Shown here: positions 25,261-38,289 of the stretch, one piece after another
Layout of the letters: each line of letters opens with the position of its first letter
Position numbering within the stretch: position 1 is the stretch's first letter
NCBI GenBank assembly: GCA_032173965.1
Contig: CM063288.1
Coordinates: forward strand, 11,822,501-11,886,500
Reading direction: 5' to 3'
Length of the DNA stretch: 64,000 bases
Origin: Sitta carolinensis
Lineage: Eukaryota > Chordata > Aves > Passeriformes > Sittidae
Position numbers and translations under genes: made by a program
The notes under the pieces: model-generated
What the model was told of the DNA's origin: nothing
The model's input: the letters and a program-made list of their open reading frames with translations, nothing else
Databases searched by the model: none

Positions 25261-26029
25261 CTGGGAGTAGGAGGGAAGAGTTTGGTTCGAAAACAATGTT
25301 TATTTTGAGCAGCCTGGGCAGAACTGCAAAGCATTTCAAGAGTAAAGAGTATTTTCTTAAAATCTTTAAGCAAGTCTCATAGCAGCAAACTGATGAGAGG
25401 GTAACATTCCTCACTGCTAATTATAAGCAATGTATTAAATTTCATTCAACAGTAAAGTACCATAGAAACACAATGAAAAAGCTACAGCACAGCTAAAATA
25501 CCCCAAGTTGTTAATGAAAAGTAGCTGAAATAACATACTGGTTTGGTCAAATCTGTGAACATAAAAGATGCATTTATATTAGAGTGGCACATGGGCAAAA
25601 AAAAAGATGACGACAATACTATTTCTTTGGAATACTAAATGATTAAAGGCAATAAAGATTTCTGTACAGCTAGGAGAAACTCCTTATGGTCTCAGTTCCT
25701 ACAAAGTGTGCTGCATGAGCTCTGATAAGAGTCTCTGTACAAAGAAGAAAAGGCCCTTGACAGCAAAGATTCACCTAAGAATGTATACACACAAACTCCT
25801 GTGAATCAGAAAGCCCCTAAATATATATCCCTAGTTCAGTTAAACCAAACAACTGGCTCAGTCTCTGGGCTAAAAGTTACCTTTTTTGTCATTTAAAAAG
25901 CACAGCAATTTGTAATGAGAAAATACTGATCTTCGAGAGGTGAATGCAAACAAAGATTAAGAGGCAGCCCTGGCCTCTGGAAGCCTGGGAGCTCAGAGGG
26001 ATGTTAGGAGGATAAGTATTTCAGAGCAA

Positions 26030-26165
26030 AGTACAAAGGCAGCGCCGCTCATCTCGCCCACAATTCAATCTCTGAAGAAATGTTGCTGTGCTGTCTCCGA
26101 GACATGCTGATTTCCAGCTCCTGCTTAATGGGACGACTTGTTACTACTCAACAGTAATACTTATA
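26030..26165. promoter_or_regulatory. candidate conserved non-coding element
   Basis: The segment combines SOX/TCF-like 'gtacaaaggcag', retained CpGs ('gcgccgctcatctcgccc', 'gtctccgagac'), 'cacaattcaatc' and 'cttaatgggacgac'. The retained CpGs in an AT-rich setting and the lack of repeats are the reasons for listing it. Confidence 0.2.
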
Positions 26166-26935
26166 ACAGAGTTTTGCCTCTTGAGATTTGAACTATTCAA
26201 GTTTAGATAGATTTCAAGATGCAGTTTGTCATGTTCTTTGTCCTTAGGATGCCACTCCAGATTGGCACCCATAATCCATTAATACACAAGGCACCAGTAT
26301 GCAAATAAAATAATTTCTGCCAAACTGAGACAGCTTTCAGGATGACTGTGTATTGATAAGAAAAAGCTGCATTCATCTGCAGTGATAGGGCTTTACTCCA
26401 CAACTGCTTAAAACTCACAAATTCTTAGTAAGGAAATTCTTTTTCTTCTCTTTGTCTGACGGAGAAATAGCAATAATGTTTTTCCCTTCCCAAATTTGTC
26501 TGAAAGGTCTTTCCAGCTTGCATTGGTAACTGAGAACACAATCCAAATTGTTCCCAATGCTCCTGTAGATCTAATATCACGTTGCAAATAGGTCCTAGTC
26601 CAATTCTTAGTGAAGTCAACAGCTAAAAACTGGTACACTAACAGCTTTCCAAGGCACTACTAAAGCATGTACTCACAGAGTAATAATCTGGGGCCAAATA
26701 AAGAGCTAAATTTAGGACTCCAAACATTTCCCAGTTATTCTGTTCTCACCACCAAACAACTCCAGATCTTATACAGGAAAATAGTAAAAGGTGACCCCTT
26801 TTTGTAATAAGGAAGAGCAAAATGCCACTGCAACCATCACAAATATCAAACAGCGAGCAACTGGCAAGCAGGGAGCCACTGCTGGGCACTGCCAAGAACC
26901 AGCTGCTCGTGCTCAGAGGGACAGCACAGGACAAA

Positions 26936-26949
26936 GGGGGGGGGGGGGG
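26936..26949 (+). repeat. G14 homopolymer
   Basis: Fourteen consecutive G bases, rare in vertebrate DNA and able to form G-quadruplexes. The surrounding 26820-27120 stretch is richer in G and C than its neighbours and gives several overlapping chance frames on both strands. Confidence 0.85.
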
Positions 26950-27651
26950 CAGAGCAAGAGCAACAGGCTGCTTGCATGGGCCACCCCACACAAAAGCTAC
27001 TGTGACTCTCCCATGCTCGAGGTCGCACGCTGGTGCAGGCTCCCCAGGCTTCACACCATGCTGCCAGCATCCTTGGTTTCTCTCACCAAACATGCTCACA
27101 CTTGATTCCTTGACATGAACCGCTGTGAGCCACACTGGTGCTGTTTTCCAGTGCTGCTGGACCTTATCAGGCTGTTGGTTACCCCAGTTGCAGGCCCCTC
27201 CCAACACAGAGGGAACAGAAGTATCAATACAGACCCATCAGAAGTGGATGTGCATTTAACTGTAAAGTGACAGCTGCTTCACTGGCGCTTGGGTTAGGGA
27301 GGTTTCAACGTGCCTAATTACCAAGTTAACTTCAGCATGTGTAAACATGGCTCACAAAAGTTTAATGTCAGATTTTCTTAGTTTCTTGTGTGAATTTTGG
27401 ATGCTTTTTTCTCTGCAGCTGCCAAAATGCTCGCTGTTGACAAACTAGTCTAAGTGCTACCAAAGCATCTTTCATGAGCTGACTGCGTACATCTGAACAG
27501 ACACATTCCTCATTAATGTGCTATATTTCAAGCTAGAGAAAACAATGCATGTTGAGAGACTATAAACCACAAGTACAAATGATCCAGGTCACCTATGATG
27601 AATATAACCAGTATTACACGAAACATGACACATTGGGCTCTCTTCTTGAGG

Positions 27652-27666
27652 AAAAAAAAAAAAAAA
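27652..27666 (+). repeat. poly-A run
   Basis: About 15 A bases followed by a GAAAA-type purine stretch. No retroelement body is recognised upstream. Confidence 0.7.
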
Positions 27667-28281
27667 GAAAAAGTAGAAAAGATGCAGAAGGGTTCCACAT
27701 TCTTATCAATTCCTCCCTTTTGAAATCTGTTGGAGCCAGGGAGATTTTCAGAATTTTTTTCCTTACTGTTTTGTACACAGTGTGCTTTCCCCTTCCACCA
27801 GACACCACCCGTCCTGCAGGAACATCAAAAGAAACTGAGTTTGAATCCAGATTAGTTTCTAAATCCAGGATTAAGATGATGGCTAAACTAGAAAAAAAGG
27901 ATCAATTTGGGAAGCAGAAGATCTGAACATGGGCTCTTGCCTGGTTGTCCATTTATGTATCCTTGTGAGATGAAATTACACAAAAAGGGATTTTTCTGGT
28001 AAGAGTCTGTTTTTCCCCACACCAGAAACTCAGAAGCTTGACCTGGGGCAGAACTCTCTCCTCAAAAGAGATACCTCAGCTTTGGTGAGCCGCTGAAACC
28101 AAAACATTTGACTAATGCTGCTGATTTAAAGTTCATTAAATTACGTCCCTTGTTGAAACAGATGTCAGATAGGATTTGATTCTGTGTGCTTTGCTTGAAT
28201 CTGCACACTTTTGTGCATAGAGGAACAATTTATAATTTCAGTAAGTTTCCAGCTTATGAGTACATCCAGAAAGGCACAAGT

Positions 28282-28330
28282 AAAAAAAAAAAAAAGCAAA
28301 CAAAAAACCAACAAAAACCCCCCACAACAG
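28282..28330 (+). repeat. poly-A run followed by A/C-rich tract
   Basis: An A run of about 14 bases leads into 'caaacaaaaaaccaac'-type sequence. This resembles the A/C-rich tract at 18 kb on a smaller scale and is low-complexity sequence. Confidence 0.75.
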
Positions 28331-31300
28331 TCCAACCAGTTAATAAATTACTATTATAGAAGAAATATATGACAAACAATGCTCTCTATATATTCATTAG
28401 CCCAAACCTACTTTAGAAACTAAATCTTGAGAGATTTTATAATTCATACCTTTGTGCTCATCAAAACATTTTTTATAGCAATCACTTTTGTGACAGATTC
28501 CCCCCTCCCTTCATTTGAAGTAAGCAGAGTAATGGAACAGTCGCACTACAAAAATACCTGCAAAGTAGCAGCTGCCCAGGAAAAGGCCTAGATATAATAT
28601 GACTGCTGATTTTTGAACTGCTATGCATGCTGTGTATGCCTGGAAACATAACAAATGTGCATGGCTTGGCTTGTAGCACCTAATTTGCAATAATATTGAA
28701 GTCCCCCACAATAACTCATTTACTCTTATAATAAATATATAAAAAAAGACAAATTGCTACATCGAACATGCATTTTCTTCACTGCAAGTAGCTGCTACCC
28801 CAGGGAGAAAGCCCTGTGCTACTAACTAATAGTAAATCCTTTGGAAAATCATGTGTCATAATGATGGACAACCAGGGAAAGGGTATTAAATAGATTTAGA
28901 GGTTAGATACTCTAACAAGAACAAAAGAGGCCTTTTGCAAGCTAGTACCAATCAGAGCTGGCTCATTTGTATTATTAGCACCAAGTCCAAAGAAAGTTTC
29001 AATTACAAGACAAGACAAGAGGGAGAATATAACCCAAAATCTTTCTAGGAAGATCTGTTTGGGATAGATCAAGTCCCCAAAAGATTGGGTAACTTTTTAG
29101 TTCTCAGGAGACACCATGGTGTCTTCAAACTACATTTAGGCAGGGGTGATTTTGCTCCATCTATTATTTTATCTATTGGCACATCATTAGACAAAGCACA
29201 TCTGAGTCAGAACGTATTACGATTATATTATGCCAACAAAAACATAGAGACTGTCTAAAAACACACCTGATGGACAAAAAAGGTGCATTATCTAGAAGCT
29301 GAGGCAACACAAGACAATAAAATTACTTTTCTTCATCTTTAGAAAACTATTAAATACATAAATTTATCGAGAAGGGACATTTTTTTTTTGCAGAAACTAA
29401 CTCTAAATACCAGTGTTCTGCAGAATTGTAAAAACCGGAATGATCACGTCCAGATCTCAACTTCAGATCCAGACAAGATTTTGGCCTAAATTGATTTCCA
29501 CCAGCACTTTCTAATTAGATTTGATACACTGGGGGTGTGGGAGCCTTAATTCATCATAAATGTCTTGAGTTTATTTCACACAGAAGCAAGAAACAGCCCA
29601 GTCCTGACAGAAACAAAGGGAGAGAGTCTTTTAATTTGTATTTTTGAGGACTCCCTGGTATCTTTCATATCTGCAGAACACCCAGCTGTTCCCCAAATGG
29701 CACCAAGTTTCTTCCTTCAGAACATTTTCTATTGTTTCTGATACATCATCCCATAGTGATTTATCGCTGTTTTACAATCATTATCAGTTTACTATTTTGA
29801 CCAATACACCATAAATCAAGAAGAAGAATGTTAGCTGGGACTTCATAGTGTAGCTTTCATTCATTACCTGCAAAGATTATAGCCATTTCATAAAAACCAA
29901 TATGAGAGAAAGAAGCTTATTGGCAAGGACCAGTGAAATTCATTTCATGCTTCAAAAGTTTGTGATTGGTCTGCTAAGAAAAAGACCCCTCAATTGTTGG
30001 AAATTGTTTTTTCTTTTAAACCAGCAAATGCCCAAGACTGAGCTATATCAATTGTTTGCTGTACTTTCTACTCAAATGCCATGGAAGCCATTCTATATCT
30101 GTCCTTGTAAAACCCACTGTGCTTACTATTCATGAACTGCAGGAGAGAGAGATACATAAAACACAGGTCTCCAATACATTACTGCTGCTCTGGAGAGTGT
30201 GGCACTCTGGGAAAGTCAGCTGCACACTGGGCACGACGTGTCCTGCTCATGCAGGGGACACTCATAAAGGAATGACATACATCCTACCCCTTTGGAAGTC
30301 GGCTCAAGATCAAAACCAAAAAACCTCCCCCACACCTTTTTGCAGAGAAAACTAAATGAACTGGGACAAATTCCCTTCATTAGTATTTGTCATTCCTGAA
30401 TGTCTGCTGTCCTTATTAATTCTAGGCTCTTCTCTGAACTGCTGAAAAACTTCTCAGGCTAATCCAAGACTGCTTTTTGATACCTCCTTTTTCCACACAG
30501 TTCTCACTGGATCTCAGAACACAAATGAATGTTATAAATCATCCTCCAGCATCCTGACATGGTCTGTTAACAATATCCACTTTCTAATTGGGTCAACCTT
30601 GTGCCTACATTGTTTCTCCCAACAAGAAGACTCTCTAAGATTTTTTTAATCTTGCACAAGTCCTACTACTTGGACAAATCTATCTGTAGCGATCACAGGA
30701 TCTCAACATCTAGTGGTTACCTTCTCAGTCATTTCCACTGGAGCAGGATCAGTGAAGCTACAGTCCTGCCAGGGAACTACTGGGTCCTCTGTTTGAGTGC
30801 AACCAACCTCCTGCACTGTGCCAGGAGGCAGCAGGCACATCTCAAAAGAGAGCACTGGCCTGGGCCTGTTTCCAGCACATGGTGCAGACAAGCCACTCTG
30901 CTCTGGGGATTGTTACTCTGCAATGTAGCTGCGTGGACTTGGGTGGTTAAACTGGACTGCAGGACCAGAGACGATGTCCTGCCCTGACCTCTTCAGCAAC
31001 CAGGAAGAGGAAACATAGGGTCCATCTCTTGTATGTGCAACTTTTTGTTAGTTCCCTTTCATCTGGGGACAGAGTCTTCCAAAAGCAATTTTCCCAACCA
31101 TTTTAGAAATCATCCTCCAGATCAGATGAAGAACTCTCTGGATGTGTATCTATCACTGTGCCAGTGGCTTAACAAGTTTATCATGAACTGTGTGCTTTTG
31201 GGTCAGGTTAAGTTAACACATCTGACATGTTCTATCAAGAGACACAACTAATTATCAAATTACTAACCCACAGGACAGACCACAGAGATTGTAGGGATTG

Positions 31301-33454
31301 AGCCTTGGCTTTCAAAACCTACAGCTGAGATCTCACCTGGGTCAGCCACCTTCAGGTCAGGAGAAGGAACGTGGGTTCACCACTCCTTATGGGCACAAAG
31401 GGTCTGAGAGGAGCCCAGAGACTTGGACATTTAACAGCATCAGCAGGTCAGGGAATGGGAGACCTGCTCTCCAGCCCACCTCAGAATGTCATCTGACTTG
31501 GAGCTCCTTTGCAAGAGGGTCTTGCAGCACCAATGCACTGGGAGGTCTCATTAGTTGCATGTTGGGCATGTGCTTGGAGAACTGGCATACAGAACTTTTC
31601 AAGTTCCCTTCCTATTTTCCATTTATCCGAAGAGAATAGATTCAGCTGCCTCCCCTCCACATCCAGACTCTCAGGAATGAGCATCAAACTTAGGTTGCAC
31701 AGAAAGCACAAGCAAACACTGCTAATTTACACTTTAAGAGGCAGAAGAGAAACCTTCCCTTCGACTTACCATTTTTACTCAAATGCCTTTCTCCCTGTCA
31801 CAGTTACTGGGAGAAAGCTGCAGACCTGGAGCTGTGGAGCTCCTGCACAAGGCTTCTTGAAGTCGCATATGGACTGAACATCAAGTGGACGGCTGTGCAC
31901 AAAGGTGTGGTTACCATGAATCATTTATTACCCCAGCTAAAGCTTTAGGAACAACATTCACTAATGTAAAAGATAACTTGACTCTGGGAATACTGCTGTC
32001 ACTATGGCTGCATATTTTACAAGGGGAAAAGATTCCTTTAGGTCTGTTTGTTGCATTAACCCTTTCAAGCCTGCACTTCTACTTCAGGGACAGTTTGATC
32101 TTTTATTTTCCTTGCAAACAGAGAATAACAAACAGCACCCTGAGTTTTTATTTAAGTTTCTATATAGTACACCCAACCATTTCAAAATACTTGTGGGTCC
32201 TGAAAAAATGCTGGAAAAGAAAGCTCTCACCAAAGACCGGAGCAGCATATCTTTATTTCCCTGTGTACCCAGTTGTGCAGCTACCTCTAAAATATTTGAA
32301 CCACACTGCATGATTATTAATAACAAGAATAGAAAACAGCACATTCTGTCCTCTGCAGATCACCAGAATGTAACCTCAGCCAGAATTTATCTGAGGGCAA
32401 GTGTAAATGCAAAGTAGGAAAAATTTCCCTTATTCAACAAGAGCTATTAAATTAATGATCCTCCAACATATTCAAGAATATTTCCTTATTCACTCTTGAT
32501 GTTTTGATACAAAGAAGAAACCCATATGCCAGTGGGTACACTAGCATGGCACAGGGGGACATACCACACCTTCCCAGTGGGGGACCACTGCCAAACACGC
32601 AGAATTTACACTTTTCTGTGTACAAAGAGCAGCCAGGTAACTTCCACCTGCGTGACCTTCACTGCAGATTAATAAGAGACAACTGTAACTGCATGACTGA
32701 CAGCCTCCACTGAGATTAAAGCTGAATTGTCACCTATCCCTGAAAAGAGCACAGAGCTTAAAAATTTAAACACATAATTTAACAAAATGCAACAGACAAG
32801 CTAAATGATGCCTATTCCGCCTCTAGCTACACAACTTTATGATTCTCCAAAAGGCCATACTATTGTCAGAGACACTTCCAAAAGCTGGGATATTTACTTG
32901 TACTTCTTTGATCCATAGAAGTAGCACAAAAAAGTTAGAGAGAGGAGCCCCTCTTGCAGATTTTCAGGGCTTCTAGAAATAGTTAGAAACACAGAAGCAA
33001 CAAAAATGGAATTAATTAAGTTTGTGCAAGAAGAGCATACACTGGGCTTTTAAAGCTGGCTTAAACACTTCTTAAACTGGTCTTAAATACTCCTTAAGAA
33101 TTTAATCCTGTTTTCCAACATTCAACAGCTCTTGCTATCCAAATTCCACTCCCCAAGGAAGCATCTCACAGAGGCATGTGTGGCCAGTGAGGGAGAGGCA
33201 CACTATTAGAACAGCCTCTCAGGAGCAGCCAGCAAAAGGCAGCAGTGCCAGGGCACAACCCACCCTCTGCCTGTGCCCACCAAGAGGGATTTCCTCTGGT
33301 GGTGTGGCTGAGGGGGTCCTCAGAGTGTCAGTAATCACTTCTACTCAAAAGAATTTAGATTTGCTCAGGACAAGACATCACCTGCTCTCAACCTCCCCAG
33401 CACTTGGCATACCTCCTTCTGAACACAAATAATTTATTCTGACCAATGGCTATT

Positions 33455-33530
33455 GAAAAAAAAAATATTTTTTTTTAATTTACACGTGTATATGTATGTA
33501 TTTATATATAGAGATATCATACATACATGT
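33455..33530. repeat. AT-rich low-complexity stretch with an imperfect inverted repeat
   Basis: A9 and T9-type runs are followed by alternating 'gtatatgtatgta' and, about 30 bases on, 'catacatacatgtg', which can pair with it imperfectly. This is probably a decayed TA/TG microsatellite. Confidence 0.65.
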
Positions 33531-33763
33531 GACTCATGCTACCAGTGTGCAAGGAAGGGCTGAATGACACACAGCTATTTGCTTCCATTGGTGAGAACAT
33601 GATGCAATCCACACCAATCTACCACTGAAAGAGAAACTCTGGAAGACTTTCTCAGCCACCAACCTGCCAGAGAGACAGACCCTGAGGAACAGTGCCTTCC
33701 TAGTAATGCCTAATTGTAGAGCATCACTAAATACTCGTTTCTCCTGTGGGGCCACTTGTCACA

Positions 33764-33835
33764 CGCTGGAAGCCGCGGGTTCGGGCGGCGCAAAGCGGAG
33801 CTGTGCACTCACGCAGGGCTGCGCAGCACGATGGC
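33764..33835. promoter_or_regulatory. small CpG cluster, possible cryptic promoter or regulatory site
   Basis: Ten CpG dinucleotides fall within about 70 bases ('agccgcgggt', 'tcgggcggcg', 'gcgcagcacg'), against a background where CpG is rare. The cluster is far below usual CpG-island length. It may be a small unmethylated regulatory element, a cryptic promoter or a GC-rich remnant. No TATA box or clear downstream exon with a long open frame is seen on either strand. Confidence 0.3.
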
Positions 33836-35062
33836 AAAGCAGCACTGATCAGCCACTGTGCTCAGGGCTCTGCAGCAGAACCACCATGGCGAGGGTACCT
33901 CTTCCCTGGCAGAGTCCCTCCCCTCCCCCTGCAGCCACACCGAGCTCATTCCACACATCTATAATGAATCAGGCTCCAACTCATTAATAAAAAATGACAA
34001 GCCATCATCTCATTGAATCTTCCACGCTGGTACGGCATGCAGATAAAACCCCCAACTCTCTCTCCTCAATTCCTCTGTGGCCCAGCAGCTAATGAGACTA
34101 CAAGATGGACAGGACAAAGTGAGCTGCAATTGCACAGAACTTAACTTGAGAGAGAAGGGGAAATAACCTTTTCATTACAGTCATGAGACTTTAATTTTAA
34201 TGCCTTTTTTTTTTCTTTTTCTCTCTATACTAACAAAAAGGTTGGATCAGAGGCCTTGCTAGGGCTACCAACCAGGTCATGGAACTGCAGAAGCATCATG
34301 AGACACAAAGGAGTTGAGCTTTGCTACAGTAATGAGCTGTTCAGTACTTTAGGTCCCAAGTCAACATGATTCCTAAGTGCAGGATTTCTAAGAGTTAGCA
34401 ATAATCAAACACTAGGTAAAATAAAATAAACAGACTGATGAGATTCACAGACACTGAACTCTTCCCAGGGGGTTTGCTGGTCACTTTGAGTCACAGACAC
34501 TCAAGTCACTCCTGCTGACCTCCTCTCCTTCTCCTGCATCTCTCATCCACTGTTATGACACTGACAAAGACACAATTCAAATGTTCTGCGCTTGTAAGAG
34601 AGATGAAAAGTAATAAAGAGGGATCAACAAAAGGAAATGGTAAATCCAAATTGCATTGTCTACTTGATGTTAAAAACTACATCCAGACACATCCTTATTT
34701 AATAAACTTGAGTTATATAGCGAAGAAAATACAAATTACAGATCACAATTTCATATACAGCACCAACTTGAGTCTGCATAGCATCCTTTATGGAAACTAC
34801 AGCCCAAAACGTTTTACACAATTAGAGAATAACAGAAGAGGGAGAGGGGGAGAAAGGCAGTCCTATAGCATTGGGAAGGGAAAGTTTCCAAACGAGACTT
34901 GGAAAGGGACAGGCAACAAAAGGGTAAAGTCAGTGACAGTATGATCAGCTGGGAATGCCATAGAGGGGATGCAATGTGTCCTGAAATCAAACCCCCTTTT
35001 TAACACCTGGCCCCAAGCTGCTGCTTTCCCCCTCTGTCTGACTTTGGTTTGAGTCCCTTTAA

Positions 35063-35118
35063 TTAGCATGATAGAGACCTCTGTTACAGTGCTGTAGGTC
35101 TGTGGTTCAAACCCCACG
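35063..35118 (+). repeat. tRNA-derived relic with A and B boxes
   Basis: The segment 'ttagcatgatagagacct' aligns with the usual tRNA D-arm wording 'tagctcagtggtagagc', and 'ctgtggttcaaaccccac' is an almost intact B box/T arm whose GTGG and CCAC flanks can pair. Length and box spacing fit a tRNA body, but the T stem is one base short and no acceptor stem is evident. Known sauropsid genomes hold many tRNA-derived SINEs of this type, so a SINE head is more likely than a tRNA gene. Confidence 0.5.
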
Positions 35119-36199
35119 GGTGGTTGGTTGCAAAGGAAACAGAAATATCATTTTTAGGCATAGTGGAACTGGCATTTTCTATTAAGAAAACAAAGAAATT
35201 TCACTTAAGAAAACGATGGAAAAAAGAAGTCTTTCCTACTAGACAAATAGGAGACTTCAAGAACTCCAAAAGAAATGCAGAAGTTTGGGCTGCTCAGACT
35301 ACCTTACATAAATTAATACAGGTTTTAATTACATAATCACACTTAATTTTTGTCCCCAATGTCTTTGTCTTAACCTTAAGGGAATCACTTCAGACTAGGG
35401 AAGACATCTGAGAAGGTAAATAAGGGAACACACTCATTAGAGTGATACAAGCAGGAGGTGCAGCACTGCACAACCCATCAGGAGTAAAATATAGCTAAGT
35501 ACTGGTGGGTGGCTGGGATTTTTAGCTCTAGGGTGATATATAACATTAGATCATAGTTATTTGTAATGTGATAGTGCTATGTAAAGCTGCAGTAAAAACC
35601 ACCTCTGCTCTACTCTTTGCATGTGATGTGAGAAGATGATCCTGGTCCAAAAAGTCTGTAGTCTCAGCAGTTGTCAAAACAAAACCGAGGGACAGGGTGG
35701 AGTAAAAGCACGGTAACACTGAGATGATGTGAACTAGTGCTAAAAAGCTGTGGTTAAAACATGCTAGCTGCTCTCTGATTCCCAAGACCCTGGATCCGAG
35801 CTTAGCAATGCTACTACTCCCTCAGTGCAGGCCAAATATATGGATGATTCAACAGGAAGGCAGAAGCTTGTCAGCATCCCAAATGTCTTTGGCCAGCCCA
35901 CCCCTAAAGCAAGCATAATGAAGTCAGTTTTACAAACAAAAGTTGTGCATCTGCCAGTTCTGATTGCAGATTGCACATTCCTTCACCACAACCAGACAAC
36001 GGAGAAAAAAGAGCATCGTGTTGTCCTGGGGTCAACTAATCATTTATTTCTTTCCCTTGTGTGCCGTAGACAGAGTGAAATTATGTTTGCTTTCTGGAAA
36101 ATATTTATTTGTTTGAATTAAAAAAAAAATACCAGACCCTTCACATTTGAATTTTTAAAAAAATTTGCTTAGAATTAAGATAATTCTTTGGAGGCCTCT

Positions 36200-36201
<2 letters not shown>

Positions 36202-36243
<42 letters not shown>
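36202..36243 (+). repeat. poly-T run of 42 bases
   Basis: An uninterrupted run of 42 T bases, the longest homopolymer in the window. On the minus strand this is a long A tail, which could mark the 3' end of a retrocopy. However, the roughly 30 bases before the run on that strand show no canonical polyadenylation signal, and I recognise no gene in them. A homopolymer expansion is at least as likely, and the length may be affected by sequencing. Confidence 0.9.
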
Positions 36244-36244
<1 letters not shown>

Positions 36245-37236
36245 ACTGTGAAGACTTACGTTTTTCTAGTGTGCAGAAATGCTGAGTTGACAGTGTGAAT
36301 TGTCCACGAAACTCCCTGTGGACTTCTTCTCCCCACCCCCAATAAAAAATACAATTTAAAGAGTATGAGCTTTCCCACAAAGCAGAAGGATGTCTTCAAA
36401 ATGGAGAGGTTAGGCACTTAAAATGCAGGCTGAATAACAATCCCATTTTAATTTCAGACACACATACACACAACAGGGTGTCCTTGCAGAGACATTTAAA
36501 AACCAGAAGATATAAGCCAGTAAGTACCTCAAACCACACAAGAGCCAGTCTGGCTTACACCTACCTTCACTAGTTTTGTTGGGGTTTTTTTCATCTGCAA
36601 AAACTGTCTGCAGCAAAAAGGAGTATCAATCAATAAATGTCCCCTGAACTGTGCCTTGAGGAACTACTGTGGGTGAGCAACTGCAGATGAATTCCTAACC
36701 TCAGAGCCCAGGACCAGCACCTGCCTCCCCAAGTGCAGGGGACTAACCAAGGTGTAATGACAAAAGCTGGGGCATAGGGAAGCTGGTGTCCAGCACTCAA
36801 AACACAGGGCAGTTTATGTAACTAGCAACTCGAGTTAAAATGAAATTACAATGAAATATATAAATTATGTATATAAAAATATACCAAATTTTTGCTGAAA
36901 TTAAGTTATTTGTGTCCACAGTGCTGCAAAGTCACTGCAGCTAAGGATGGTTTATGTTTCGGGCACTCTGTGCTGTAAGGAAATGTCACACAGGGATGAA
37001 AATAGGACCATGAAGGGTGGGGGGTTTCTGAAATACTCAGTGCTAATTTAACTCACTCTTTGCTTCTTTCCTCCCCACCCCCTGATGTTCTTCATGACTT
37101 GCTGTCATTCTTTTCAACCAGCAGAAAAGGTGAGCTGCTGCCACCTGCTTTAAGGAAATCCCAGCCCTAATGACACGTTCAAAACAACTGGAGTAGTTTG
37201 TGACAGAACATAACTCCCGAGGCCTAGTCCAGTATT

Positions 37237-37272
37237 CTAATAAATAATAGATAGATAAATAAATACATAAAT
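37237..37272 (+). repeat. (ATAA/ATAG) microsatellite
   Basis: Tetranucleotide-type repeats of ATAA and ATAG units, slightly interrupted. Confidence 0.8.
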
Positions 37273-38040
37273 CACTGTTCTCTTAGCCTGAGTAGTCTGT
37301 ACTGTTCCTGCAGCTGACTGGGGCAGTGAGGGAAGCCCAGGCTGTTGTGAGCACAGGGACGCAGCCAAGGCTGCTCCACCACTGCTGCAGCACTATGGCC
37401 ATTCCCAGGAGCTGCATTGTACCCTGCATGTACTTACTGGAACAGTTCATTACTTTTGCCTTGACAATTACAAATGATGGTACATATCAAAGAAGTGCCA
37501 AAATTTACATGAGGATTTGGAAGGCACAGGAACAAGGTTTCAGCACACACAGCAACAGTCCTACAGGGTAGAGAGATGTGCAGTGGAGAAAGGAGAAGCA
37601 AGTCCATGGCCAGCTAATCTTTTTCAGGCAATTTACACCCCACATCAAATCTCACACTAGTAACACAAGAAGGGGAAAAAAAAGGAAAGAAGAAAACTAG
37701 GTGCATTTTGTACACAGCATTCCTGTGTTTCAGACTCTTGGACTCACTTATTTTACGAAATCAAGTTATCTGAATCTTAATGTGTAGTACGGCAGGAATT
37801 CAAAGCCTCTTCTTTACCCACTAAACTTGATCTGAGGCTCAACTTGACAATGTCAATAAATATGTTGCGCTGCATTATTCATGCCCCTTCCCTTGCCTTC
37901 CCCTGCCTGGCAAGCGGCAGCCGCCACTGGTGCAAAGTTGTGAGCTGGGAACAGAGAGACCTGCCCTGTATAAATACCTGCAATAAATAAAAGATAAACA
38001 AGATATGTTGCTTGGCGACATCTGCCTCTTTGCCTTTCTG

Positions 38041-38088
38041 TGCTGGGCTCCCAGCACAGCAGCAACTCGGGGGGGCCTGGGGAGGGGG
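38041..38088 (+). other. short hairpin followed by a G-quadruplex motif
   Basis: 'tgctgggctcccagca' at 38041-38056 is a perfect 7-bp stem with a 2-base loop. It is followed at 38069-38088 by G runs of 7, 4 and 5 bases that satisfy a four-run quadruplex pattern if the first run is split. The local G+C content is clearly above the surroundings. The segment may belong to a regulatory element, but nothing identifies one. Confidence 0.6.
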
Positions 38089-38266
38089 TTCACAGGCTCT
38101 GCAGCTGGAAGCCACCCTGCTGGGGGTTTGGCTGCAGCTGCATTAAATAAACCACTTGGATAAGGATAGAAAACACCCCAGCGCTAAAATATCGGAGAGC
38201 TGAAATTCTGCTGATGAGCGTCAGGAGATCAGCGGCTTACAATGTGAGCAACATTCCTTCAGCTAC

Positions 38267-38289
38267 TCATCATCATCGTAATCATCATT
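38267..38289 (+). repeat. (CAT) triplet repeat, interrupted
   Basis: About seven CAT/AAT triplets with one 'cgta' interruption. It lies at the edge of a stretch that may be a conserved non-coding element (38150-38310). Confidence 0.6.

Larger units (their letters stand above)
23691..33763. other. gene-free block
   Basis: AT-rich non-coding sequence between the minus-strand CR1 and the CpG cluster. It holds the G14 run, several A runs and one possible regulatory stretch at 26.0 kb. The stretch 27270-27420 is repeat-free and enhancer-like. No exon or named repeat is recognised in 28.4-33.4 kb. Confidence 0.6.

Noticed and set aside
33706..33987. Two overlapping frames across the CpG cluster
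   Set aside because: Stop-poor only because the local sequence is rich in G and C. There is no protein similarity that I can recognise.
36141..36380. Frame with a long polylysine run on the minus strand
   Set aside because: It is generated entirely by the 42-base T run.
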